DNA from: Ganoderma boninense
Taxonomy: Eukaryota; Basidiomycota; Agaricomycetes; Polyporales; Polyporaceae
Direction: 5' to 3'
DNA: 64,000 nt
Assembly: GCA_002900995.3 (NCBI GenBank)
Contig: CM035307.1
Coordinates: 310,001-374,000 of the forward strand
Shown here: positions 35,742 to 47,130 of the stretch, in pieces
Layout: each line of letters begins with the position of its first letter
How positions within the stretch are numbered: position 1 is the first letter of the stretch
Translations under genes and position numbers: made by a program
The notes under the pieces: generated by a model
What the model saw: only the letters and a program-made list of their open reading frames with translations
Database searches by the model: none
What the model was told of the DNA's origin: nothing

Positions 35742-36503
35742 TCAACCTTGGTACTTGTACACCATCAGCCGCTGCACGCCCCCGCAATACTCGTTCCCCT
35801 CTCCACGCGGCAGCGGACACGTGGAGTTGCACTCGCTCTCCGGCGCGCCGTGTGCCCCGCCGGCATACCCGAAGCTGCACTGGCAGTCGCTCGCGTTCTC
35901 GACGCCCGAGAATGGCATCCCGACGTGCGTGCAGTAGTTGATGCACTCGTCGACGAGGTCGAGGTTCGACGCGAACGTCGTGTGTACCGGCGCGGCGAAG
36001 GCGGGCGTGCTCGGGGTGTCAACGAAGCACCCCTGCAAGCTCCACGCTCCAGGAGCGAGTGCGGGCGACTTGTATATCTGCAGAGCGCGCACTCAGCGCG
36101 CGGTGTTAGGGCGTGCCCACGGATGATGGTGCGAGAGGAGCGCACGGACCTGGATGCGCCACGAGCCTCCGCACGAGAGCGTCGCGTCGCCCGTGCACGC
36201 CAAGTCGCAGTCCGAGGAAGGCGCCGCAGTGGGCGTGCCGACGAGGCCGGTGCCGCAATGGCACTCGTTGCTGTACTCGACCCCGGCGTACGCGTAGTTC
36301 GCGGCGTCGCACCGCTCGATACAGGTGACGGGCGTGTTGTCCGTGTACTGCGTCGTGACAACATGGGCGAGGACGCGGGACGGGACGTCGACCGCGCAAG
36401 GATAGACGGTGGTCCAGTTGAGCGGAATGGTAGGGATATTGAACGCGATGCTCCAGTGGGCGGAGGCAATGACTGCAAAGACGAGGACGAGAAGCTGGAC
36501 CAT
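35742..36503 (-). CDS. Secreted protein with two WSC domains
   Basis: Two exons, 36503-36150 and 36077-35742, joined at a GTCCGT...TGCAG intron with phase 0; 229 aa. The N-terminus MVQLLVLVFAVIASAHWSIA is a clear signal peptide. WSC domain 1 (about residues 35-118) has the Cys pattern with CIERCDAANYAYAGVEYSNE and CHCG; WSC domain 2 (about 130-229) has CFVDTP, CINYCTHVG, CQCSFGYAGG and CPLPRGEGNEYCGG. WSC modules bind cell-wall glucan or other carbohydrates and often accompany secreted oxidases in fungi. No transmembrane anchor follows, so it is probably secreted or wall-bound. No catalytic domain is present. Confidence 0.88.
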
Positions 36504-39010
36504 GGTAGTGAGATGGATGGAGGGGCTTTCGGCACTGACGCAGGTTTTATTATGCACGGTGATCGGGGAAGAATCTCAGGGACAGGAACCAGTGTAAGAT
36601 TCGGCGAGTCTGAGGCTTCGTCGATCCTGGGAGGCTGATGCCGAGACGTCGGCTAGAATCATTAGACTGACATTGAGAACAGAGGGACGTACCATCCAGA
36701 ACGACGTGCCCAGCGCAAGCCAAGCATGGGAGCTCTGAGGGCATTGATTACTTCACCGTTCGTGACGGTCGTGGCAAGTTTGAAAGGGGGTTCGAGGACT
36801 TGCGGGGTCCAATATCAGCCCCAGGTGATGCCTCGCCCTAGTCATATGAAAGTTCGGATCTGCCAATGCGGCCGTAGGAAGGGAATAGATAGACAGGGGG
36901 GGCCGAGAGCCGTGGCACGAGCTGAGTGACTCATTTATGGCACATTAATCGGTATGGATCTGCATGCCCATACTGCCTAGGCTGCATGATAGTATACGAA
37001 GGGATTAACAGACCAAGGGAGAAGAGCAGGGGTATAACTCGGAGCCTGACGCATGAGAATCAGTGTAGACAGGCAACTCACCTTGAAAGGATTTTATGAT
37101 ACACGAACTTTGGAATAACCTCCAGCCCTCTGCTATTTTCCTGACTCGCCACTCCAAAAAAGCCCTCAGGCTGAGTCTTCCGTTGATGAGTATGCTATGC
37201 CGCCAGCCGGAAAACCATGTACCTGGAGTCCGATCTGATGACCTGGAACTTGTTCGCATGTCGATCCCCTTCTCCCGAGTCCACTTTCTTCTTTCCATTC
37301 TATTTCGATTTGTTGCTATATACCGGCCTCATATTAGCAGTAGCGGTTGATAGGATGCTTTCCGAGCACAGCAGCGTACGCCACACGCCCTCGCGATCGC
37401 ATCTCGGATGGTCGCAGGAGAACGGTTAACATTCTAACTTCCGAGAGGAACTTGCGCCCGCAGAGGGGTTTTCAGTGTCTTCGGTTGGAAATTCGGTCTG
37501 AAGTTGGTAGGCAGCGAAAGCGGGTATAATTCCGGTTGGCCTGTATGTTTCGTCGTGGTACAGGAGCAAAGGGATGAGAACAAAAATACAATGATCGCGC
37601 ATCGTATCGTACGTCGGGAACTCCCGGTGAACAGCGCCGAATGCCTCCTGTTCAACTCCGGCTGCGACCACCTCAATCAATGACATTTCTTTTTTGATTC
37701 TGACCTCGTCTCTCGCTCCCCAACTGTGTTTCTCGCCTCTCGACTTCGAAGTTCGACTTTTGTGTATTTAATTATATTCCGTAGATGATAGACTCATCTC
37801 GCCCCCAGACTACATACAAGGCCGAATCCGGTCAGCTACCACCACCACAAGGCTCTTTCCACCACCACCCCTTCTGCACTCACTCTCCTTGCCGGCAAGC
37901 TCGGCAGACCATCGGGCCTCCTGATTTCCACTCATCGAGCCTGATGTTGAGGTCTATCACTGTGTCCCTTGTCTTCCAACTGAACGCACAGCGAACGAGA
38001 CGCGCTGATGCGGGAGAACGTATCAGATCACAACTTAAAGCTTGCAGGTGAAAGCTCTATACAAATCAGAGGGGATGCATTATATACGACTGAGAGTCGG
38101 GACTGATATAGATACTAGAAGGGGGGGGAGGGATGGACGACGGTGCGCTGGGGTATCGGCGTCGGCGTCTGCATTTTAGCTGAGCCGACGAGCGTTTCTC
38201 CGAGTGTCCGTGGTCCCGGGCCGCCTGTCGCCAGTATGACCTAGCGACAACGCCCACCGCAGCTCGGGCTGTCTCCTATCATCACCATCTCTTTCATTCT
38301 AGCCGCTCTCTGATGTCTTTCTATGGATAATTTGGGAATACAATGCCTCACCGCGGCAATCTTTGAACTCAAGTTGAACCGGATCTGGCAAACTTGCGCA
38401 CGCAGCTGACTGTCGTTCTTCAGAGGCAGGCGCCAAGGGGCGGCCTGAGGTATCATGTGAGTCAGGCTATCCTTGAGACCTTGAAGTAGTAACACTGGAC
38501 GGTCGCTTTGTCGCAGTTAGCACTCAACGGTAACTAAGACTGCTGGCGAGTCCTTGATCGGGCACAGCTGGTGTCAGTGAACATCCCTTCGTGCCGTAAG
38601 AGGCGCTAAGGCAGACCTATGACACCACCTTCATTAATTCATTCTTGAAAACTCAAGTTCGTGTCAACAACCACCGCTCCACCAATTTCACAGGATGCCT
38701 TGGATGAGGCGGCGAGGTAACTGATGCTTTCCTGCTCATATAGAACACGACTGTCGCAAGTCTCAGCATTCAGCAACGAGTTCCAAGCTCGGATATGACA
38801 CTGATCCGACTCTACCCCCGGCTGTCGTCGCACCAGCGCACATTGATAAATCGGAGTTTGAAAGGATTCATGTAAGCTTCTTCTGATCTGAGATTGTGTC
38901 ATTGTTGACACAATTTTAACCACGCAGCGTTGGGCATGCGCCATTGAGGTTCAAGGAAACGTCCTCCATCTTTACATCTGCAGGACCCGACTCTCGAGAG
39001 ACCGCCAGTA
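36504..39010. other. intergenic between the WSC gene and P450 copy 2
   Basis: About 2.5 kb. An 86-codon ATG-started frame on the minus strand (37426-37686) is the only open frame that reads naturally, but it has no recognised family and no paralog here, so it is not called. The rest shows nothing recognisable. Confidence 0.4.
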
Positions 39011-39028
39011 CTCCACCATCTGCCAGTT
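39011..39028 (+). promoter_or_regulatory. conserved 18-nt P450 upstream box, copy 2
   Basis: Identical to 33015-33032 and placed 163 nt before the ATG at 39174. See the P450 copy 1 box for the comparison. Confidence 0.6.
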
Positions 39029-39060
39029 GGTTACGTGACAATGTCAATAAATGATGTTCT

Positions 39061-39070
39061 GTCGTACGAC
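39061..39070. promoter_or_regulatory. palindrome GTCGTACGAC, copy 2
   Basis: Perfect palindrome 113 nt before the ATG at 39174, matching 33062-33071 (118 nt before its ATG). Confidence 0.5.
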
Positions 39071-39173
39071 CAGCATCCAAATCCCGGACAGTCGACTTAT
39101 AACTGTGAGTATATTTGACTCGTCTTAAACCGGGACATGCTCAGTGCGAAGTGACTTGATCTTCGACCTCGAA

Positions 39174-41336
39174 ATGTTGTCCCTGGAGAGAAGTCTGGAA
39201 ATGCCTCCTCTCCCTCTCCTACTCTCCTCTGCGGTCGCGATTGTCCTTATGGTACTAGGCCTCCACCGCTACAGGCTCAGACGTAGCTTGCCTCCTGGAC
39301 CGGCACAGCTCCCGAATCCTCGGAAGCATTCTACACCTTCCACGAACCAGCGTTGGTAGCGCGTTCTCTGATCTCGCCAAGAGGCACGGTATGTTGGCCG
39401 CACCACTTACTTGGTAGAAAAGCGCCTTCTGAAATCCCACATAGGCGATGTCCTGTACTTCAATCTCCTCGGTCAACCGATGATCGTCCTCGGGTCCTTC
39501 AAGGCAGCCTCCGATCTTCTGGACAAAAGATCCTCCAACTTCTCTGGACGCCCTATGTCGACGGTTATGAACCTGTTTGTCGCTTTTCGCTCCTGACGAC
39601 CTTCATGCTGATGAAACGCCTGGCAGGGCCGGCCTGGACGCGCTATTCATGTTCATGCAGCACGACGGACTCTGGCGTCGACATCGCCGCGCATTCCACA
39701 TGTCCTTCGGTATCGACCGCGTCTCGCACCACCAGTCTATCCAACTGCAATCTGCTCACAGGCTTCTCTATCGCCTCCTCACTTCCCAGCACAGCATTAA
39801 TGACAACGTTGCCATGTAAGTGGGTCCTTATAAGTAACATTCACCCCCCCCCCCTTCTGTCTTTGACAAGCCTGTTCAGGTTGGTCACAGACACGTCGAT
39901 TCCCGCGGTCTACGGCATCGACAGTTCGACGGACGCCCGCTCTAACGAGCTATCGAGTATGATCGAGACGGTGCGCCAGTTCTTGGACCCTCTGCTCCTC
40001 CCAGGCGCGTACGTCTTGGAGATGATCCCGTTCCTCCGATACCTCCCGTCATGGGTCCCTGGCATGCAGATCATGAAGACCGTTGAGGATGGGCGGTACG
40101 CGGTGAGCTCGTGGCTCGAGAAGCTGGACGTTATGTCGATTGAGGGGAATGTGAGCGCGCCTTTCGTTATCATTGTCACCAGGTTTGGCTCGCGCGGCTC
40201 ACCTTCTGCGACATGCGACTCTGGGCTCCGTAGCGCGATGACCATGCGAGGGACTCCATGATGGCCCGCCTTCTCGAAAATACCAGCGGAGCACGTTCGA
40301 AAGTTGCCGACACGAAGGAGCTTTCCCGATACTGTGCTGCTGCGACAATCCTCGGTGCGTGCGAGACGTTCACTAACTACTGCCGTTCCTCCCGCATGGA
40401 GTTGCGCTCACATTGACTCTGTTGGTTCTGCAGCGGGCACCGAAACGGTAGGTCTTTAATCTAAATCTAGCACAGTAGTTTCCTCGTATTCACAGCCTTT
40501 TCGTTTCCATCTTCAGACGCAAGCCGTGGTGGAAGCTTTCTTCCTCGCAATGGCCATGCATCCGGAAAGCCAAAAAGCCGCGCAAGCCGAGCTCGACGCC
40601 GTCGTCGGCCCTGACCGCCTCCCCGAGTTCTCCGACTACGATTGCCTGCCGTACATGCGCGCGTTCGTCAAGGAGCTGACTCGGTGGCACATCGTCACCC
40701 CGATGGGGCTGCCGCATGCGACTGTGCACGACGACGAGTACAACGGGTACTTCATCCCCGCGGGGACCATCGTCAACACCAACGTGTGGTGCGTTACGCT
40801 TCGCGCCCTGAGACCTTATTAAACTTCTATATGTGCATGTAACGTGAACCATAGGGCTATATCCAGAGATCCGGAAGAGTATCTGGACCCGAGCGTGTTC
40901 AATCCCGCGCGGTTCCTGGTTGAGAATCCTCCTCGAGACCCTGACGACTACGTCTTCGGGTTCGGACGAAGGTGGGTTTCGCCCCTTCCTCTTCCATACA
41001 CCTATTTATTCATATTCATATTCATCGTCCGGGCCTGTGTTTTAGGCTCTGTCCCGGGCGCAACTTCGCCGCGGCCTCGCTCTTCATCTACTGCGCGTCG
41101 GTGCTGCACGTCTTCAACATCATGCCGCCCAAGGATGAACACGGCAACCCAGTGGCGATGGAGTACAAGCCGAAGGACGACCTCGTCTCGTACGTCTTCA
41201 TTGTGACTGTGAATGTTCGCGGGAGATCTGGACCTGACGCGCATCTGACGGCGATAGGCACGTCGAGGCGTATGACTACATCGTCAAGCCTCGGTCGGCG
41301 AGGGCTCAGAGCTTGGTCGCCGACCTGGCGTTCTAG
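39174..41336 (+). CDS. Cytochrome P450 monooxygenase, copy 2 (frame break in exon 1)
   Basis: Paralog of the P450 at 33180. Ten exons: 39174-39388, 39445-39574, 39627-39815, 39880-40150, 40234-40354, 40434-40447, 40517-40788, 40855-40971, 41046-41189, 41258-41336. Exons 2, 3, 6, 7, 8 and 9 have exactly the same length as in copy 1. The I-helix reads AGTETT in full, the microexon intron starts with normal GT (GTAGGT), and the heme loop is FGFGRRLCPGRNFA. In exon 1 one extra A at 39315-39316 shifts the frame right after the proline hinge SLPPGPAQLP; without it exon 1 has the same end phase as copy 1 and the protein would be about 516 aa. Everything downstream is intact, so either a recent mutation or a sequencing error. 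The true ATG could instead be 39201 in the same frame. Confidence 0.85.
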
Positions 41337-43486
41337 AGGAGAGGAGGGGATCCTCGACTTCTCAGTCGATATGAGGATCCGTTAGCTTAAGAATCACGAA
41401 GGTCTTATAGGCGATCCCGGGCGTGGTGTTACGAATATTATGGCTGATGTATAGTTGCGAGTGTGCAATTTAGTCCCATCAAATATGCGGGAACGGGGTA
41501 ACATACTCGGAATAATTATTGCCAGGTGCAAGACCTGTTTATTATGCGTGAAAGTAGGAACCCGCATGTAGGCAAGGAGATATCTGAGGGCGGAAATTCA
41601 AGTCGGGCGGCGGGCATGCTTCATGGCCAGCACGTCCTCTCGCCGGGATCGTGATCACCGCCCGCTCGTATACAACGCTGAATCAATCTCAAGTGACCTT
41701 ATCGCCTTCAAAACGCTCCATAATAACAAGTCTCTGCGGACGCAATAGCCTGAAACACTTGTCGCATGAAGCTCAGGCTCTACTGTGTCGCCGTTGGCAA
41801 CGGCGAGTTGCGGGCTCTGTGGAAGTTGCTACCTGCCAGTACAATTCTAAGAGAAGAGGTATACATTGTACATAGGCTCCTCGTTAAGGGCGACATTTTG
41901 AATTTCGTAAGATGTTTAACTAGCGCCAGCTGTTGCTGTATACGTGAGCTGAATATATGCCGAGTACGCTTCCAGGCGAAGTCACCCGAATATCCAGAGT
42001 TCTGGGACGCAGTCGTACGACAGAGAGACTCCAGTTATTGAGCATCTCGTAAACAGACATGGACTGACAGATGGTGGCGGTTATGGCTTCGATATCTCTC
42101 CCTCTCTCAAGCCATATAGACTACTCACGACGCCACTTAAACTTCTATGCGACACGATCATGATTGCGTGGTTAAAATTGTGTCGGTATGAGACAGAGTC
42201 TGATCTTAGAAGAAATCCACCAAGATCTGTACAGCGCAACTTCAACCGATAGCCGTGGAGCACTGAGAAGTCATATTTACAGTAGAGACACAGCGATTGT
42301 CATATCACAGTCCAGCTTGGAGTTTTCTCTCAATTTCTGAGTGGGAGATTGCATACCGACGAACTTCGGGCTTTGTATTCAGTGGTATGGTGGTCGCAGC
42401 CTGCTTTAACTCCTTTAATACTACACTAAGAACGCCGCCTGCGTGGAGTACGACAGGCTGCGCCAGATCAAAGGTTCTCCGTTTACCATCGGTAATCCGC
42501 TGTCTAGTCCTGAATCCTGTGGGACAATGTCAGGCTGAACGACGAATGGGACACTCACATGATACCCTACCTCAGGCTGCTGGTATCCTGCATCTGCGGT
42601 GTTTAAGAATGACCGCAGCCCGTGTGTCACCGATGGTGGCCACAAACGTATCCGAAGACTTGGCGAGCCACGCCTTGAACGCGGCCGCCAGCCGTAGCAG
42701 CAAGTGTTTCTCCACTACGGCTGTAAAGCGTATGTATGTCGCTGGTCGACAATTCATTATGCAGTTGAGTTATTTACTTTGGATACCTCGAGAGTGAGCT
42801 ATCTGGAGCTACATTTGATGTATCGAAACTCTGGAAACCGAAAGATATCTGTCACTGTGAAACATTGGAGGGCCAAGCAGCTTCATGCCCTCCACCCCGT
42901 GAAACGAGGCCTCAGCATATTGCGCACTGTCCTTACGAAGCCCCACCAGCAATCTTTTCTTTTGTGAGAGATGTGAAACGCATCAGCGTGTGGTGCAATG
43001 TACCCCACTGGCATTTGGGGCCGAAATCGTAGGATACGGTCGCCTGCAACTGAAGACATCGTGTCTATACTTCTCGCTGAACTCAGCCACTATCTTGTCC
43101 AGCTGACACAGACTTTTTCTCATTGACTAACATTCGCAATCTTGTGGCCCCTTCAGGAGTGTAGGTTGGGCGGGATAGTTGACCGCGCCACAGGTTGAAC
43201 TTAGTCCGAATGTCATACTAGCGGGCGCGAATATTGTGTCTTTTTTTCAAATATTGGATCCAAGATTTGTACTCTGGGTCATGGAGATTGTCTCGTTCAT
43301 GAAGAATGTATCGCATGCACAGCACGCTCGAAAGGCATTCGAACTTGTGAGATATCGTATAAATACCGGCTCAATAGTCGTCCCCGTCCCTCTCTCCAGT
43401 GACCTTACAGTACTGTCCTCCAACCCTCGTCCGTCGCACTCTACCCGTTCACAGCCCTGCTCGTTCTGAAAGCCGCTCCGCTCACT
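41337..43486. other. intergenic, upstream of terpene synthase 1
   Basis: About 2.1 kb, AT-richer than the genes. It contains a third GTCGTACGAC palindrome at 42012-42021, not close to a recognisable start codon. Short open frames around 42570-42960 were not recognised. Confidence 0.45.
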
Positions 43487-44769
43487 ATGGCCCATACCTC
43501 AGAAAATGTCGTCTATATTCCAGACACTATGTTCGGCTGGCCGTGGCCCGCCAAATTCAACCTGTTACATGACGAGGTCGAAGCCGAGTCGATCGCCTGG
43601 CTCGCATCTCTCAATCCTTATACCCCGACATCCCAGCGAGCGCACAACAAGGCCCACCTCGGCCGTCTCGCGGCGTTCGCGTACCCAGATGCTCCACGGG
43701 GTAAGTGGCAAGCAGTACTTGCGCCGGTGTTTGTGAGGTGCTTACTACAGGACAGAACGCCTCCGCACCGGGACCGACTTCATACACGCCGTGTTCGTCC
43801 TCGACGAGTACACGGATATGGAGTCAGGCACGGGGACCCGCGAGATATGCGCCATCATCCTCGACGCTCTCCGGAACACCGACAAGCCGCGCCCCGCGGG
43901 CGAGGTCATAATCGGCGAGATTTTCCGCGAGTAAGCTAGCCACCTTCCGGCGATATCTGGCATAGAGGTACCCGTACTGACCACTTGGGCGCGTCGGCCA
44001 GCTTGTGGGCACGCGGCCGCACGATCGCAACCGCGCAGGCGGAGAAGCATTTCATCGAGGGCATGGAGGCCTTCTTGGCTGGCATCGTGTACCAGGCGGA
44101 AGACCGGGACAACCTCTCCTTGCGCACCGTCGACAGCTACATGGAGGCACGCCGGTTGGACTCGGGGGTGGTCGTGTCCTTCTCGCCGTGCGAGTTGCAT
44201 CTGTCCATCCCGGACGAGGCCTTCTACCATCCTGTCATGAAGGAGATCCGGGACGCGAGCACCGACATGATCATGCTCGACAATGTGCGTGACATCGGTC
44301 CCGCATCGCACTTTCCGTGCTTACTTCCGAGTTTGCATTACAGGATGTTGCGTCTTACAATAGAGAGCAGGCGGTGGGCAACGCGAACTGGAACATCCTC
44401 TCCGTCGTGATGCGTCAGTACAATCTCGACCTGCACCACGCGACGGAGTGGGTTGCGCAGTGCCACAAGGTGGCGAAGGGCCGCTTCTTCAACGCCCTCG
44501 CACAGCTGCCATCGTTTGGCCCCGACGTCGACGCGGCTGTGCAGGAGTACATAGCCAGTATTGTGGCCTGGCCCATTGGCAACGATTGCTGGAGGTTTGA
44601 GTCAGAGAGGTACTTTGGGACGATGGGAAGGGAAGTCAAGAAGACGCGCCGCGTCCCGTTGCTTGCTAAGAAGACGATGGACCCGGAGATGGTCAGGGAG
44701 AAGGTCGAAGTTCAGGTGATTGACAAGCTGGCGCAAGTCTCGTCCAACGCCGTTCTTGTGGCGGCTTGA
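43487..44769 (+). CDS. Sesquiterpene synthase 1 (clade III, protoilludene-synthase-like)
   Basis: Class I terpene cyclase expected to convert farnesyl diphosphate to a sesquiterpene in the cytosol. Four exons: 43487-43700, 43756-43930, 44002-44284, 44344-44769; 1098 nt, 365 aa. Metal-binding motif DEYTD at about residues 88-92 (the D-rich motif with Glu in second place, usual in this group), NSE motif NDVASYNRE at about 224-232 spanning the last intron, and the product-end RY motif in ERYFG. Supporting family segments are PDTMFGWPWPAKFN near the start, WARGR, and DEAFYHP. These match basidiomycete clade III synthases such as delta-6-protoilludene synthases; the actual product cannot be read from sequence. 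It is followed by a convergent remnant of the copper radical oxidase. Confidence 0.93.
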
Positions 44770-45448
44770 TGTTAACATCCTAGAGTCTCGACAATCAGAT
44801 ATCAGAGAGACTGCAGTTTGGTGTTGCTCACATTTGTAGCTGTTCGTTCTATGGGTAATGACCCGGCTTTGTACGCAGACCCGATGTATAGACAAATGTA
44901 AACGTATGTAGATGGTGAACACGAGTTGTGTGTTAGTCTCACAGCAACGACAGCCGTGGCTCCCTCTCGATACCGCGCGTTCCGGATCACGGAAAGTCGG
45001 GACATTTTCGCGCTCAACCATGGAGCACGGTCCATTTCAACGACATGTCAATCATTGCACGACAAGCGCACCCTCGCTTCGAATATCATTACTCCACTGA
45101 GAAATAGAGCGGCCGCCCCACCTCTCCCGGCAGACACGCCGTCCGAATGCCTCAGCATCGATCTCTCGGAGCGAATTACGGCTTGATCACAGTGCTCGCG
45201 TCGCGATTGCCCCCAATGAGTGCGCAAAGTACATACTTCGGCGACGTCGCGATCAGTACACCAGACCGCAGGGTCGCAGTGGCCTCTGCATATCCTGGGG
45301 ACCGGATCCAGGCCTCCGCCTGGCGGCGCGGGCACGGAGACCGCCGCCGCTTGGTCTGCAGCGATTCGAGGATTCGACAAAGTCTAACGACGCCCTCGGT
45401 GGGGCTCCGAAACCTACGTTCGCCCAGTCCGGAGTGCTCTCGTTCTAG
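44770..45448. other. intergenic between synthase 1 and oxidase remnant
   Basis: 3' region of terpene synthase 1. No further gene seen. Confidence 0.5.
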
Positions 45449-45960
45449 AATCGGCGGAGGGTTTCTACTTCCAACGCTGACGCTCGAGACGCCGTCGATA
45501 GGCGAGGAGATTGTCGATAGGCGAGGAGATTGTCGCCAGACGGCAAGGGTACACATGGCCGCCGGGCGGGGTGAAGATCGTGAGCGACTTGCCGTCGGGC
45601 GCGATGCTGCCCTCCATGAAGACGAGACAGGTGTTGGAGTGGAACGCGTGGCTCGAGAAGCCCAGTTGTGTCAGCATGATTGTACATACGGGCCTTTTCT
45701 AATCAGCTTGCCCGCATGCGATGAGAGCTTGAAATAGAGACATACTCTACACTTAGGCGTATCCACGGCGCAGAACGACGGGGGTCAAAATGGGGGCAGC
45801 CACAGGGGTATTCGATGGCGGCGTTGAGGTTTGGAGGGTCGACAAACATGAGCGGCAGATCAGCCTGAGCTCATTACTGCCGTACTTCAAACGATGGGAT
45901 GGACACAGTGGGATGGACTGGGGGAACAGGTTGCTATGTAGGTTGCGCTTCAAGATCTCG
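45449..45960 (-). pseudogene. remnant of copper radical oxidase C-terminus, convergent to synthase 1
   Basis: On the minus strand, LMFVDPPNLNAA near 45850 matches [12 protein letters not shown] of the intact oxidase, and [20 protein letters not shown] near 45660 matches its last exon almost word for word. Frame shifts separate the parts, and a 19-nt tandem duplication at 45494-45531 falls in the last part. The N-terminal two thirds of the gene are absent. Its position after synthase 1 mirrors the intact oxidase after synthase 2, so it is the decayed partner of an old tandem pair. Confidence 0.85.
45494..45531. repeat. 19-nt perfect tandem duplication
   Basis: The unit gtcgataggcgaggagatt is present twice in direct succession. 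The intact paralog has one related unit. It lies inside the oxidase remnant. Confidence 0.9.
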
Positions 45961-47130
45961 GACAGTCGCGGGCACTGTCCTTGCGTGAGAAGATTTTGGG
46001 GCTGAGGGAGGGATAGAGTAACGACTACCGGAAAGTCTGATAGGAGAAGTCCGTCAGCAGGAAGACCAGGAGCAGATGTGCAGAGGATGCGTAGCGACTC
46101 GATTCTCCGGATGTGTACGATGGCCCCGGGTTGCGGCGGCAGAGTGCCTCAGTGAAGCTGATTGACGAGCGCGAAGAGGGCTCATCAAAATTACAGCGGT
46201 CACACTTTGACTCGTGTATGCGCTCACAACACAGAAAACAGCGGTGACAGGCAAGAAGCACGCCAACGAACGGTCTGCGTTGGCAGATGTATACCCCAAA
46301 CGCAAGATTTGATCCTGATGAAAACACATACCTATCCTATTTAGACGACGTCGCAATATCCTACATGCACTATCGACGTATTCCACGAGATGTTGTCCAG
46401 CCTCCCGGATAACATTCCTTGAGTGAGACGCATTCAGGGCGTGTCCATCCACCCAAAATGTCCGTAGTGAGCATGCACAATTCTCTGTTCAATCCGATGA
46501 AATGAAGCTCACCTTTGTTGCGTGGAAGGAACAAGGCCGGTCCCCATCGCCTCCGACATTGCCTCCTTGGTAATTATCCCTCATTTCTTATGTATCGTGC
46601 TTTCTGCAGAGACAAATGAGTCGGTTCAATATGACAGCACTTACCTTCATTCCGGCGTCCGCCCATTCGTTCTCCGAGTGATAAAGTTGGTATACTCCGA
46701 GAGGACCGAAAGCCTGGGCTACTTGCTTCAATGGCGTTCGAGCAAGGAGTAGCTTGCGGAGATGTATCAAAAGGTAAAAAGGTTGGTTATGAGATTCAAA
46801 GAGTGGTAATTGTCGGGAGTGAACATCAGCAGGGAGTTGGGAAAAGAAAAGAGTCGATGCTGTTTCGGGGCGCAGTCGCCGAAGCCCAGGCCGCGGCGAG
46901 GTCGCCAAGAATGGAAACATAGACGCCAGGGGCTTCTTCGGGCCGAATAGCTCCGAATGTCGTCAAGATGCAGTCGAACTTGCAGCCTGGTTGGCTCCGC
47001 ATCACCACCTCCGAATTCGCATCTCTAACCACCATACGCAGTCGCTGGTGGTTTCAGCATATCCCAATATACCGTCTAGTGATACTAACTAGTACCATCG
47101 TTCTAGTCGGCCGTCTAGTCGAGGTTCATG
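45961..47130. other. intergenic, no gene seen
   Basis: About 1.2 kb between the oxidase remnant and F-box paralog B2. Its right end (from about 47000) resembles the sequence before F-box paralog B1, as expected for a shared promoter origin. No open frame is recognised. Confidence 0.5.

Noticed and set aside
37426..37686. 86-codon ATG-started open frame, minus strand
   Set aside because: It reads naturally but has no recognised family, no splice partners and no paralog in the window. Too weak to call a gene.
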